A DNA stretch of 64,000 bases from Bacteroidota bacterium (GTDB lineage: Bacteria > Bacteroidota > Bacteroidia > Chitinophagales > Saprospiraceae), in the NCBI GenBank assembly GCA_029781865.1, contig JAKOVW010000057.1, positions 1 through 64,000 of the forward strand. The letters are read 5' to 3'. The translations under genes and the position numbers were made by a program. This document shows positions 38,139 through 46,835 of the stretch, piece after piece (the stretch's first letter is position 1; every line of letters begins with the position of its first letter). Below the pieces are notes generated by a model, which had not been told where the DNA came from, searched no databases, and saw only the letters and a program-made list of their open reading frames with translations.

Positions 38139-38819
38139 CTATTCATTGGTCAGCAAATCAGGTCGCCTGATCCTGGTTCTATTTAAGGCTTGTTCATACC
38201 GCCAATCTTCAATTTTAGCCTGATGCCCACTCAGTAATATTTCCGGAACTTTCAGATCCCTGAATTCAGCCGGACGGGTGTAAACTGGCGGAGACAAAAG
38301 ATTATCCTGAAACGAATCCGTTAATGCCGATGATTCATCATTCAATACACCTGGAATCAATCGTCCGATTGCATCAGTTAATACACAGGCTGCTAATTCG
38401 CCTCCCGAAAGTACATAATCACCTATGGAAATTTCTTTGGTAATCCAATGGTCGCGTATACGCTGATCAATCCCCTTATAATGTCCGCAGATTAAAAGCA
38501 AATTTGCTTTTAAAGACAACTGATTGGCTAAGGGTTGCGTCAACAATTCGCCATCCGGTGTTAAATAAATGATTTCGTCGTATTGGGTTTTGGCCGTAAG
38601 TGATTCTATGCAATTGACCAAAGGCTCGATCATCATCACCATACCCGCACCGCCTCCAAATTGATAATCATCCAATTGTTTATGAACTCCTAAACCAAAA
38701 TTTCTCAGATCGATGATTTGAATATCCAGTAAGGATTTATCTCTAGCTCTCCGGATTATGGAATGATTCAAGGGGCTTTCTAAAAGCTCCGGAAGCAGAC
38801 TGATGATGCTGATATTCAT
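38139..38819 (-). CDS. trmD: tRNA (guanine37-N1)-methyltransferase TrmD
   Basis: 226 residues from the ATG at 38817-38819 (MNISIISLLPELLESPLNHSI), the usual TrmD start. The longer frame beginning with TTG at 38873 adds 18 residues not seen in the family. TrmD transfers methyl from S-adenosylmethionine to G37 of tRNAs. The SPOUT knot is shown by CGHYKGIDQRIRDHWITKEISIGDYVLSGGELAACVLTDAIGRLIPGVL. Other marks are DYQFGGGAGMVM, ALTDSFQDNLLSPPVYTRPAEF and the C-terminal basic part with LNRTRIRRPDL. It is cytoplasmic, dimeric by family. It stands alone here rather than with rpsP/rimM/rplS. Confidence 0.95.
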   Translation of the reverse strand: MNISIISLLPELLESPLNHSIIRRARDKSLLDIQIIDLRNFGLGVHKQLDDYQFGGGAGMVMMIEPLVNCIESLTAKTQYDEIIYLTPDGELLTQPLANQLSLKANLLLICGHYKGIDQRIRDHWITKEISIGDYVLSGGELAACVLTDAIGRLIPGVLNDESSALTDSFQDNLLSPPVYTRPAEFRDLKVPEILLSGHQAKIEDWRYEQALNRTRIRRPDLLTNE

Positions 38820-39000
38820 AAGACTTAGGATATAGCTTGTGGAATGAAGTACTTTGACCCTGACAAATTGCAAAACAGTAAAATAATAAAAATCGATACC
38901 AGGTACAAGACTTTACAAAGACTTGACTCGTATTTTTTCATTATCCATTTTTGATTTTGTTATTCAACAAGCTATATCTGAGTTCAAAAAACCTGACTGC

Positions 39001-39663
39001 TTATTCAATTGCCAGTAACTCCACTTCAAATATCAATGCAGAGTATGGCTTAATATCTGCACCTGCGCCACGCTCGCCATAAGCGAGATTATATGGAATA
39101 AATAATTTAAACTTTGATCCGACCGGCATTAATTGCAACGCTTCCTGCCATCCCTGAATCACGCCATTCACCTGAAAGGATATCGGCTCTCCTCTTTGTA
39201 CGCTGCTGTCAAACACTTTACCATTGATCAATGTGCCATGATAATGCGTCTTTACCTTTGAGGTAGGTCCGGGTTTTGCACCATCACCCATTTTTATCAC
39301 TTCATATTGCAAACCACTGGCGGTTGTCATTACCCCACTGCGTTTCTTATTTTCTGCTAAAAACTTCTCCCCTTCTTCTTTTACACCTGCGCTTTGCTTC
39401 ATTGCTAATTCGCCCATTAGTTTGGAATAAATAGATGTAGCTTGTTCTTTGGTAATCTTTGTTTGCTGATTATTCATAACCGCATCCAATGCTTCTGCCA
39501 AATCTTTTGAATTGATTTTGTCCAAACCTTGTTGCTTCAAACTGTTTCCAAATAATATTCCAATGCTGTAACTCAAAGAATCCATTTTCATTTGATTTTG
39601 TTGTGCATGCATAAGCCCGGAGCAAAGCAGACACAGGTTGATAAATAGAATTGTTTTTTTCAT
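39001..39663 (-). CDS. FKBP-type peptidyl-prolyl cis-trans isomerase, Mip/FkpA-like
   Basis: 220 residues. The signal peptide is at about 1-20 (MKKTILFINLCLLCSGLMHAQ). A helical N-terminal dimerisation domain (FKBP_N, about 25-110, DSLSYSIGILFGNSLKQQGL) precedes the FKBP domain (about 115-220). The FKBP marks are SGLQYEVIKMGDGAKPGPTSKVKTHYHGTLINGKVFDSS, QVNGVIQGWQEALQLMPVGSKFKLFIPYNLAYGERG and IKPYSALIFEVELL. It folds secreted proteins in the periplasm. It starts 13 bases after the M20 peptidase stop and is the last gene of the S9-M20-FKBP unit. Confidence 0.93.
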   Translation of the reverse strand: MKKTILFINLCLLCSGLMHAQQNQMKMDSLSYSIGILFGNSLKQQGLDKINSKDLAEALDAVMNNQQTKITKEQATSIYSKLMGELAMKQSAGVKEEGEKFLAENKKRSGVMTTASGLQYEVIKMGDGAKPGPTSKVKTHYHGTLINGKVFDSSVQRGEPISFQVNGVIQGWQEALQLMPVGSKFKLFIPYNLAYGERGAGADIKPYSALIFEVELLAIE

Positions 39664-39676
39664 GTTTCTGTAAAAT

Positions 39677-41053
39677 TTATTTTGATTTTTGTTTTAGCTC
39701 GGTATAATTCTTCAGAAAATGAGGTATCGTTTCAATACCCTTGTAATAATTAAACAAACCATAATGCTCATTCGGAGAATGAATATTATCGGAATCCAAT
39801 CCGAATCCCATTAAAACACTTTTAATTCCCAATACTCTTTCGAACAGTGCTATAATAGGAATACTACCACCACCGCGTGTCGGAATCGGCTTTTTCCCAA
39901 ACGTGGTTTCAATAGCTTTTGCTGCAGCCAGGTAGGCTTCACTGTTTGTAGGGGTCACTACGGGTTCCCCACCATGATGTTCAGTCACTTTTACTTTTAC
40001 ATAAGGCGGAGCAATTTTCATCAGATGTTTTTCAAACAATTTGGCTATTTTTTTAGATTTTTGATTGGGCACCAATCGCATCGAAATTTTTGCCGTTGCT
40101 TTAGAAGGCAATACCGTTTTAGCACCTTCGCCTGTATAACCGCCCCAGATTCCATTTAATTCCAGTGTTGGTCTAACCCCTGTCCTTTCTAATGTTGTGT
40201 AACCCTCTTCTCCCCAGATATCAGAAATATCCAGATCCTTTTTATATGCTTCCAAATCGAATGGCGCCTTGTTCAGTGCTACACGCTCTTCCGGAGTCAA
40301 TTCAACCACATCCTTGTAAAAGCCTTTTACTTTAACCTTATTTTTTTTGTCGTGCAAGGATGCAATCATTTCCGCCAAAACAGTAATTGGATTTGGCACC
40401 GCTCCACCAAATACACCGGAGTGTAAATCGCGATTGGGACCTGTCACTTCAACTTCCATATAAGTCAATCCACGCAATCCTGATTCAATGGATGGAGTCT
40501 CCATGCTGATCATTGAAGTATCGCTTACCAATACGATATCAGCTTCCAGTCTTTTTTTATTTGATTTCAAAAAGGCTTCGAGATTTGCTGACCCAACTTC
40601 TTCTTCACCTTCAATAATAAATTTCAAATTGCATGGTAATGAATTTGTTTTTACCATGGATTCCAATGCTTTAATATGCATGAACACCTGGCCTTTATCA
40701 TCGCAAGCACCACGTGCATAAATCTTTCCATCTTTCACCACCGGTTCAAAAGGCGGACTCGTCCAAAGATCTAAAGGATCGGGTGGCTGTACGTCATAAT
40801 GCCCATAGGTCAAAACAGTCGGCAAATTCGGATCAATGATCAATTCACCCAATACACATGGATGCCCTTTAGTCGGACACACTTCCGCTTTTTGACAGCC
40901 TGCATCCAGCAATGCTTTTTTTACCGCTTCAGCGCAACGCTTGGTGTCTTCATTGTGTCTTGAATCCGCACTGACTGATGGGATGCGTAACAATTCAATC
41001 AGTTCGTCGAGGAATCTCTGTTTATTGGATTCCAGATATTGGCTTGCATTCAT
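39677..41053 (-). CDS. M20 family dipeptidase/metallopeptidase
   Basis: 458 residues with no signal peptide, so cytoplasmic. M20 family zinc ligands and active-site residues are visible: YGHYDVQPPDP (His and catalytic Asp), RGACDDKGQ (bridging Asp), IEGEEEVGSANLE (catalytic Glu and zinc Glu), VSDTSMISMETP and the C-terminal DNIHSPNEHY (His). The lid domain is at about 200-350 (GLRGLTYMEVEVTGPNRDLHSGVFGG). These features are closest to the carnosinase-like/CNDP dipeptidases (dipeptidase of the M20A/M20F group). It cleaves short peptides. It lies in an operon with the S9 peptidase upstream (58-base gap) and the FKBP downstream (13-base gap). Confidence 0.92.
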   Translation of the reverse strand: MNASQYLESNKQRFLDELIELLRIPSVSADSRHNEDTKRCAEAVKKALLDAGCQKAEVCPTKGHPCVLGELIIDPNLPTVLTYGHYDVQPPDPLDLWTSPPFEPVVKDGKIYARGACDDKGQVFMHIKALESMVKTNSLPCNLKFIIEGEEEVGSANLEAFLKSNKKRLEADIVLVSDTSMISMETPSIESGLRGLTYMEVEVTGPNRDLHSGVFGGAVPNPITVLAEMIASLHDKKNKVKVKGFYKDVVELTPEERVALNKAPFDLEAYKKDLDISDIWGEEGYTTLERTGVRPTLELNGIWGGYTGEGAKTVLPSKATAKISMRLVPNQKSKKIAKLFEKHLMKIAPPYVKVKVTEHHGGEPVVTPTNSEAYLAAAKAIETTFGKKPIPTRGGGSIPIIALFERVLGIKSVLMGFGLDSDNIHSPNEHYGLFNYYKGIETIPHFLKNYTELKQKSK

Positions 41054-41111
41054 AAAATTACTTTTTATTAAAATTTAAAATCAAATTCATTCAAACGGAT
41101 ACGAATATGAA

Positions 41112-43271
41112 TTATTTTACAATAGGATCTATCCCCATATTAAAAAACATAAAACTCAATACATCTGCTGCTTCATCTATTCTTTTTGAAGTTGGCTTGC
41201 CGGCACCATGCCCGGCACTTACATCAATGCGTATCAGCATAGGATTGTTTCCCTGCTGCGCAATTTGCATGGCGGAAGCAAATTTAAAGGAATGTGCAGG
41301 CACCACCCGATCATCATGATCCGCAGTAGTGATCATAGTAGCCGGATAAGCTGCTTTTCGTGCATTGTGCACCGGAGAGTATTTAATCAAATATTCAAAT
41401 CCTTCTTTAGTATCGCTGGTTCCGTAATCTGATGCCCAGGCCCAACCAATTGTAAATTTGTGATAACGCAGCATATCCAACACACCTACAGCCGGAAATG
41501 CTACCTTACAGATATCCGGTCTTTCCGTAATCGTTGCGCCAATTAACAGTCCACCATTGGATCCTCCCTGAATGGCCAGATGATCCCGGTCTGTATATTT
41601 TTCATTGACCAGATAATCTGCTGCTGCTGCAAAATCGTCAAACACATTTTGTTTGCGCTCTTTCGTACCCGCCATATGCCAATCTTTTCCAAACTCGCCA
41701 CCACCCCTGAGATTGGCAACTGCATAGATTCCATTATTTTCAATTATCGGCAATCTGGATACTGCGAATGATGGCATAATGGAAACATCAAACCCTCCAT
41801 AAGCATACAATAAAGTAGGAGCCTGTTTCCCTTTTGGTAAATCCTTTTTATGTGTGAGAAACATAGGAACTTTTGTTCCATCTTTACTCGTATACCAGAC
41901 TTGTTCCGTGGTATATAAATCAGGATTGTATCCTTCAATTTTTGGTGTAAAGAATACTTCTGACTTATAATCATTTAAATCCAATCTGTAGATAGTATTC
42001 GGACGCAGGAAAGAAGAAAAAGAATAAAATGCCTCTGAATCATGATGCTTTCCGGTAAACCCGCCAACGGTACCCAGTTCAGGAAAATCAAGCGTTTTCA
42101 AGGGTTTTCCCTGCAAGTCAAATAGTTTGACCACATTTGAAGCATTGTGCATGTATGTAGCAATCAATTTTCCTCCAATCAAACTCACACTTTGCAAAAC
42201 ATCGCTACCTTCCGGAATGAGATCCACCCAATTTTCAACTTGTGGTTTTTTTATGTCTACCAACAACAACTTCCAGTTTGGACTATTTTTGTTGGTATGA
42301 ATAAAAATGCTGTCTCCTGAATTGCCTATGACATTGTAATCACTTTCAAAAGTTTTCACCAACCAGTTCCACTCCCCTTTCCCGGAATTCAGATCTTTAA
42401 TCGCCAATGCATTTCCACTCGTCGACTCTGAAGTGCCCAGTATTAGAAAACGCTCATCTTCAGTTACCGAAGCAGATGCATTGCGCAAAGGATTCTTTGC
42501 ATCCTTATAGATCAATTGATCCTGTGATTGCGGAGTGCCTACCTGGTGATAATATACCGTATGAAACTCATTCTTTGCAGACAACTCACCGGTGCCTTTA
42601 GGCTCAGGAAATCTGCTGTAATAAAACCCATTCTTTTTCCAGGAAGCACCACTGAATTTCACCCAACGTATCGTATCATTTAAATCCTTGTTTGTGGACA
42701 AATCTCGCAACATAATTTTATTCCAGTCGGAACCACCTTCAGAGGTAAGAAATGCCATATACTTTCCATCTTTTGAAAAGGAATAACCGCTCAACGAAGT
42801 CGTCCCATCTTTGGAAAATGTGTTCGGATCAATGACCAGACGAGCTGAATCTTTTAATTGACTTTTTACAAACAACACGTCCTGGTTTTGCAAACCATTA
42901 TTTTTGAAATAATAGTATTTACCTGCTTCCTTAAATGGCGTACTGCACTTTTCATAATTGAATAACTTTTCAATTCTGTTTCTTAAATCTTTACGGAATG
43001 GAATTCTGTCCAGATAAGAAAAGGTGAGTTTGTTTTGAACGGTTACCCAGGCTTTTGTTTCTTCAGAATGATCATCCTCCAGCCAACGATATGGATCCGG
43101 AATATTGGTTCCAAAATAATTGTCTGATATCGTGTCTTTACGCGTAACCGGATAGATAATTGCAGTATCAATTGCAGAAACATTTATAATCTCCTTCGCA
43201 GGACTTTTTTTACAAGCGATGAATTGATACAATAAAATCATCAATAAGAGTAAGCCAAGACCTTTTAACAT
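41112..43271 (-). CDS. Prolyl oligopeptidase family serine peptidase (S9A), probable lipoprotein
   Basis: 719 residues. The leader MLKGLGLLLLMILLYQFIAC ends in a plausible lipobox (FIAC), so the enzyme is likely anchored as a lipoprotein in the periplasm. An N-terminal strand segment (YPVTRKDTISDNYFGTNIPDPYRWLEDDHSEETKAWVTVQN) and a seven-blade propeller (about 75-440) come before the alpha/beta hydrolase domain. The catalytic Ser lies in GGSNGGLL, the Asp in DHDDRVVPAH, the His in GHGAG. It cuts after proline in peptides up to about 30 residues. It heads an apparent operon for peptide breakdown and folding. A divergent promoter box lies at 43304-43311. Confidence 0.94.
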   Translation of the reverse strand: MLKGLGLLLLMILLYQFIACKKSPAKEIINVSAIDTAIIYPVTRKDTISDNYFGTNIPDPYRWLEDDHSEETKAWVTVQNKLTFSYLDRIPFRKDLRNRIEKLFNYEKCSTPFKEAGKYYYFKNNGLQNQDVLFVKSQLKDSARLVIDPNTFSKDGTTSLSGYSFSKDGKYMAFLTSEGGSDWNKIMLRDLSTNKDLNDTIRWVKFSGASWKKNGFYYSRFPEPKGTGELSAKNEFHTVYYHQVGTPQSQDQLIYKDAKNPLRNASASVTEDERFLILGTSESTSGNALAIKDLNSGKGEWNWLVKTFESDYNVIGNSGDSIFIHTNKNSPNWKLLLVDIKKPQVENWVDLIPEGSDVLQSVSLIGGKLIATYMHNASNVVKLFDLQGKPLKTLDFPELGTVGGFTGKHHDSEAFYSFSSFLRPNTIYRLDLNDYKSEVFFTPKIEGYNPDLYTTEQVWYTSKDGTKVPMFLTHKKDLPKGKQAPTLLYAYGGFDVSIMPSFAVSRLPIIENNGIYAVANLRGGGEFGKDWHMAGTKERKQNVFDDFAAAADYLVNEKYTDRDHLAIQGGSNGGLLIGATITERPDICKVAFPAVGVLDMLRYHKFTIGWAWASDYGTSDTKEGFEYLIKYSPVHNARKAAYPATMITTADHDDRVVPAHSFKFASAMQIAQQGNNPMLIRIDVSAGHGAGKPTSKRIDEAADVLSFMFFNMGIDPIVK

Positions 43272-43303
43272 ATTGGAGGATTAAAGTGTTTTATTTGAGA
43301 GGC

Positions 43304-43311
43304 CAAAATTA
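43304..43311 (-). promoter_or_regulatory. TAnnTTTG -7 promoter box for the S9 peptidase unit
   Basis: CAAAATTA on the plus strand reads TAATTTTG on the minus strand, 33 bases before the ATG of the S9 peptidase. It faces away from the box at 43335, making a compact divergent promoter. Confidence 0.55.
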
Positions 43312-43334
43312 CTCATTTCACTACTATATTTTAG

Positions 43335-43342
43335 TATTTTTG
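43335..43342 (+). promoter_or_regulatory. TAnnTTTG -7 promoter box for the 328-residue protein and miaE
   Basis: TATTTTTG, a perfect match, lies 30 bases before the GTG start at 43372. Confidence 0.55.
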
Positions 43343-43371
43343 CCTATAAAATAGGATTTGACAGCTAATTT

Positions 43372-44358
43372 GTGAAATTATCCTTTATCATAAGCTTTTT
43401 CATTGTTCACGGGATGTCCCATCCTGCTTATAGTGAATTGATAAGTCTCCCGAATACCTCCGGCGATACGATCAGCAGAATGGAGAAACGGGTAGAAATG
43501 AATCTGAATCTTCTTTATTCGATGCTGGAAATTGAATACAAATCTCTCGATTCATTGCAACATGAAATGACATTAACCGGAATAGATAATAAGCAATTAA
43601 AAAAAATAAAGCATACGATTGAATCTATACAAAATAACGCACAACTTCACCTAAAAAAACAAAATGCATACCGGTTATTATTAGGCATGATTCATCAATT
43701 AAAATTTAAGAAAACTGAGCAAGCACTTAATCAATTAAAAGAAATAGATAAATCATTAAGTGTATTGGACAAAAACAAAATACCCACTATTTCTCACATC
43801 AAAGAAATTCCCGCAACGCCATATTTGAGGGTCAGTACAAACGTCTATGATCAGGAGATTGCAGCCTGGTGTAATCTGACTAAAAATGCCGATGGTAAAA
43901 CTATAGCCAATGAATTTGAGCATTTTTTTGACTATACGGATCCTAAAATCGCATCCCATTTTAAAGAAAATGATTTTCTTCAATGTCAGACCCGTTTTAT
44001 CAAAACAACTGATGCCTATTTTCTTGAATTTAAATTCACATTGAATTCACCTAAAGCCTCATCTCTATATGGCAATATTGATCCTTCGATTCCGGTAAAA
44101 ATTGATTTTATCGATGGCGATTTCAGTTATCTTGAAGTCTATGCTTTAACTTCCGGAATTCTCGATCCGGAAACAGGAAGTACAGTATACAATGTCCAAT
44201 TCAAATTAGACCGAGAAGATATGAGACGATTAAGCAAAAAAGATGTAGACAAAGTAACCATAATATGGACTTCCGGAGCAGATCAATTCGAAATCAGCAA
44301 ATTAGATTTATTAAGAAACTTATTTGAATGCATTCAAAAAAGGAAATTACAAAATTAG
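43372..44358 (+). CDS. Secreted protein of unknown function, coiled coil plus beta-rich domain
   Basis: 328 residues with a GTG start at 43372. The signal peptide is MKLSFIISFFIVHGMSHPAYS. Residues about 35-150 are helical and charged (MEKRVEMNLNLLYSMLEIEYKSLDSLQ ... QALNQLKEIDKSLSVLD), probably coiled coil. Residues about 170-325 look like a beta-rich domain (YLRVSTNVYDQEIAAWCNL; FLEFKFTLNSPKASSLYG; KIDFIDGDFSYLEVY; KVTIIWTSGADQFEISKLDLL). I do not recognise a family. It overlaps the miaE start by 31 bases, so the two genes are co-transcribed, though a shared function is not implied. Periplasmic location is inferred. Confidence 0.8.
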   Translation: MKLSFIISFFIVHGMSHPAYSELISLPNTSGDTISRMEKRVEMNLNLLYSMLEIEYKSLDSLQHEMTLTGIDNKQLKKIKHTIESIQNNAQLHLKKQNAYRLLLGMIHQLKFKKTEQALNQLKEIDKSLSVLDKNKIPTISHIKEIPATPYLRVSTNVYDQEIAAWCNLTKNADGKTIANEFEHFFDYTDPKIASHFKENDFLQCQTRFIKTTDAYFLEFKFTLNSPKASSLYGNIDPSIPVKIDFIDGDFSYLEVYALTSGILDPETGSTVYNVQFKLDREDMRRLSKKDVDKVTIIWTSGADQFEISKLDLLRNLFECIQKRKLQN

Positions 44359-44933
44359 GATTGCATTTGCCAACAGATCCGCGATGGGTTGATCTGGCAT
44401 CAATTTCATTGCAGGACATACTTTCGGATCATGCTTACTGCGAACAAAAAGCAGCAAGTTCATGTATTTCATTAATTCAACAATATCCGGATAAAAAAGA
44501 AATGGTCGAACAAGTGTCTCCTGTTGTAACAGAAGAATGGGGCCACTTCAGAATGGTACTTGCAGAATTAAAAAAAAGAAATTTACAATTGGGTTTTCAA
44601 CGCAAAGACGAATATGTCAAAGCGCTACTCTCGTTTCAACAAAAGGGTGGCTCCAGAAATGATCGCCTGATTGAACAATTGCTATGCTGTGCATTGATAG
44701 AAGCCCGCAGCTGCGAACGATTTCGCTTACTGTCATTATATCTTAAAGAGGAAGGTTTGCAGGATTTCTATCATCAATTTATGGTTTCAGAAGCAGGACA
44801 CTACAGAATGTTCCTGGATCTTGCTGAACTGTATTCAACCAAAGAGCAGGTCCGTAAAAGATGGCAGGAATATCTGAATCATGAAGCTGAAATCATGAAG
44901 TCTCTTGAAATCCGTGGAGATCGAATGCATTGA
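44328..44933 (+). CDS. miaE: tRNA-(ms2io6A)-hydroxylase MiaE
   Basis: 201 residues. MiaE is a di-iron hydroxylase that turns 2-methylthio-N6-isopentenyl-adenosine at tRNA position 37 into the hydroxylated form. The opening LGLHLPTDPRWVDLA, the segment ILSDHAYCEQKAASSCISLI and the helix EEWGHFRMVLAELKKR hold ferritin-like metal ligands (Glu and E-x-x-H). The second half has LIEARSCERFRLLS and SEAGHYRMFLDLAE with the matching E-x-x-H. Length is normal for the Bacteroidota form. The start at 44328 lies inside the upstream gene. MiaA and MiaB would be needed for its substrate and are not in this window. Confidence 0.93.
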   Translation: MHSKKEITKLGLHLPTDPRWVDLASISLQDILSDHAYCEQKAASSCISLIQQYPDKKEMVEQVSPVVTEEWGHFRMVLAELKKRNLQLGFQRKDEYVKALLSFQQKGGSRNDRLIEQLLCCALIEARSCERFRLLSLYLKEEGLQDFYHQFMVSEAGHYRMFLDLAELYSTKEQVRKRWQEYLNHEAEIMKSLEIRGDRMH

Positions 44934-45019
44934 TTCAGACGCATTCTACTATCGTTATTCACAATGATATGAAACTTTTTATCCGCAATCAGAAACGCTG
45001 ACTCAACTCGAAATGAAAA

Positions 45020-45574
45020 TCATTTCTTTTGAATGCCCTCTTTATTTGGTTGCGTTTCTTTGGTGAGTTCGATTAACTTCGTCATGATATCCACACAGGT
45101 TTGTACAATGGGTCGGATGATTTTTGCCTGCTCTTCTTTGGGTTTTTCCATCCATTGTGTATATTCATCCGGAGTCATCGCCTGGGAAATTTGGTCTGTT
45201 GCACATTTACAATAATCTTTTACCAGTTCCGGATATTCCTCTGCTGTGCGCTTACCATTTTCAAGACATTGCTGGGTTATTATTCCTTTTAATTCTTCAC
45301 TCCAAACCCTGATATCTCCTTTCGCAGCGGCCCCGGAAGCAACGCCAGAACCAGACGACTGAGAAGGCAATTTATCAGATGAATTCGGCCATATCATATA
45401 AATTCCAATTAAACAAAGAATTACTGATGCAATTCGTATCAGCAGATTATCAATTTTTTTTGCTTCAATGGGTTGGTTTGTTTGTTCTTCCGATTTTTTG
45501 CCGATCACTTTAAAATTTGACAATAAAAAGTAAATCCCTCCTAGTATACAAATCAACCCGAGATAAAATATCAT
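45020..45574 (-). CDS. Small two-helix membrane protein with Cys-containing soluble domain
   Basis: 184 residues. There are two transmembrane helices (about 2-18 and 47-63: MIFYLGLICILGGIYFLLS; IRIASVILCLIGIYMIW). A Ser/Gly/Ala linker follows, then a soluble helical domain (about 88-184) with three Cys in a C-x20-CKC layout (QQCLENGKRTAEEYPELVKDYCKCATDQI) and one more Cys later. The pattern resembles small helical Cys domains found in Bacteroidota membrane proteins, but I cannot name a family. It lies 52 bases behind the PspA-like gene and probably shares its transcript. Confidence 0.78.
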   Translation of the reverse strand: MIFYLGLICILGGIYFLLSNFKVIGKKSEEQTNQPIEAKKIDNLLIRIASVILCLIGIYMIWPNSSDKLPSQSSGSGVASGAAAKGDIRVWSEELKGIITQQCLENGKRTAEEYPELVKDYCKCATDQISQAMTPDEYTQWMEKPKEEQAKIIRPIVQTCVDIMTKLIELTKETQPNKEGIQKK

Positions 45575-45626
45575 GTAATTATTATTAAATAAATTAAGAA
45601 CAAATCAGATTTAAAAACGAATATTA

Positions 45627-46646
45627 TTATTCTTTAAACAAGCCGTCATAACTGCTACTTTGATTCGGAGCCTTATCCGCCAATTGCCTTTCGGGAACAC
45701 TGCTGTCTAACTTCATTTTATCCGGCTTCCCACCCATGAGTAACAATTTGCTTTTTTCTTCATAATCCTGCAACATTTTCAATCCTTCCTCTTCAAAAAC
45801 GCCATTTTGCAAATCAACAGAATTCATAAAATTTTCAGACAACTCCATAAAGCGTTCCATCTCTCCTACTTTATAAGCAACATCATCTGCAATGTGTTCC
45901 AGCGCCTGATCAAATAATACGCGCTGATCGGTATTCCCACTGATGACGTTCATGGCTGATTTCATTGCACTATGTGAAGCACGAATGGCTTTTCTTTCCT
46001 GCTCTTTTAAGGCAACCTGGTCTTTCGTATCTTCCAGAAGTATTTCTGAATTCTGATACATCTTGGTCAACACCTTGCTGAGAATATCCATTTTGCTTAG
46101 CAGGTGATTGTATTTTTCATTGGTCTCCTGAAGCCGGGCCGCTTTTCTTGTTGCCAATACCATTTGCGCTTCCTGGTTTTGTGTTTTTGCCACCTGCGCC
46201 ATTTTGAGCTGCGTTTCGATCTCTCTTGAATTATCGCTTACATTGGTTTGGAGTTTGCGAATCTGCCCTTTTAGTACGCCGATCTGCTCACTCATTTTGG
46301 AAAGATTATTTTCCAAATCAGAAATGTAGTTTTTAAGAATCCCGATTGGATCAATAGTAACAAAGATTCCCGTAATCCATCGCATTATGCTTTTGTACAT
46401 ATAGCCGATCAGGGTACGCATTCTCGGATCCAAAACCATATAAATGATGGCACCCAAAACCAACAACATGCCGGCGAGGTAAATCAGATTTGAAGTCAGG
46501 CTTATCAGGTAAGGAAGGTACTTATAAAGTAGAAAACCACCTCCGAGTAAAAGACCACCGAGTACTACAGAACCAGTGACTCCTTCTGGTTTACTCCAAA
46601 AGCCTCTGGGCTTTTCCATTCCGGGACCAGGATTTAATGTTGCCAT
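45627..46646 (-). CDS. Membrane-anchored coiled-coil protein, PspA/IM30-like
   Basis: 339 residues. Two close transmembrane helices are at about 25-45 and 51-72 (VVLGGLLLGGGFLLYKYLPYLISL; NLIYLAGMLLVLGAIIYMVL). After them comes a long helical region (about 95-300) with heptad spacing: GILKNYISDLENNLSKMSEQIGVLKGQIRKLQTNV; REIETQLKMAQVAKTQNQEAQMVLATRKAARLQETNEKYNHLL. The general look, with an alternating charged and Ala/Gln-rich coiled coil, is that of PspA/Vipp1-type membrane-remodelling proteins, but with an added membrane anchor. The end is polar and unstructured. The role in membrane stress is inferred from resemblance only. Confidence 0.75.
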   Translation of the reverse strand: MATLNPGPGMEKPRGFWSKPEGVTGSVVLGGLLLGGGFLLYKYLPYLISLTSNLIYLAGMLLVLGAIIYMVLDPRMRTLIGYMYKSIMRWITGIFVTIDPIGILKNYISDLENNLSKMSEQIGVLKGQIRKLQTNVSDNSREIETQLKMAQVAKTQNQEAQMVLATRKAARLQETNEKYNHLLSKMDILSKVLTKMYQNSEILLEDTKDQVALKEQERKAIRASHSAMKSAMNVISGNTDQRVLFDQALEHIADDVAYKVGEMERFMELSENFMNSVDLQNGVFEEEGLKMLQDYEEKSKLLLMGGKPDKMKLDSSVPERQLADKAPNQSSSYDGLFKE

Positions 46647-46692
46647 TTGATAAAATTTTTAAATCGAATGATATAAAATTGATAATAAGCCA

Positions 46693-46700
46693 CAAAAGTA
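46693..46700 (-). promoter_or_regulatory. TAnnTTTG -7 promoter box for the PspA-like gene
   Basis: CAAAAGTA on the plus strand reads TACTTTTG on the minus strand, a perfect match 47 bases before the start codon. Confidence 0.55.
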
Positions 46701-46835
46701 TAGTTAAAGTCGCTAAAATTCAGGTTTTTCGACCAAGCCCTGATGTTCATGCTAAAACCTTGGAACAATACCGATAATCGACAAAGTTACCCCCTGGAGT
46801 GGCAATACGAATAAACCATTAAACCCGTCAAGCCA

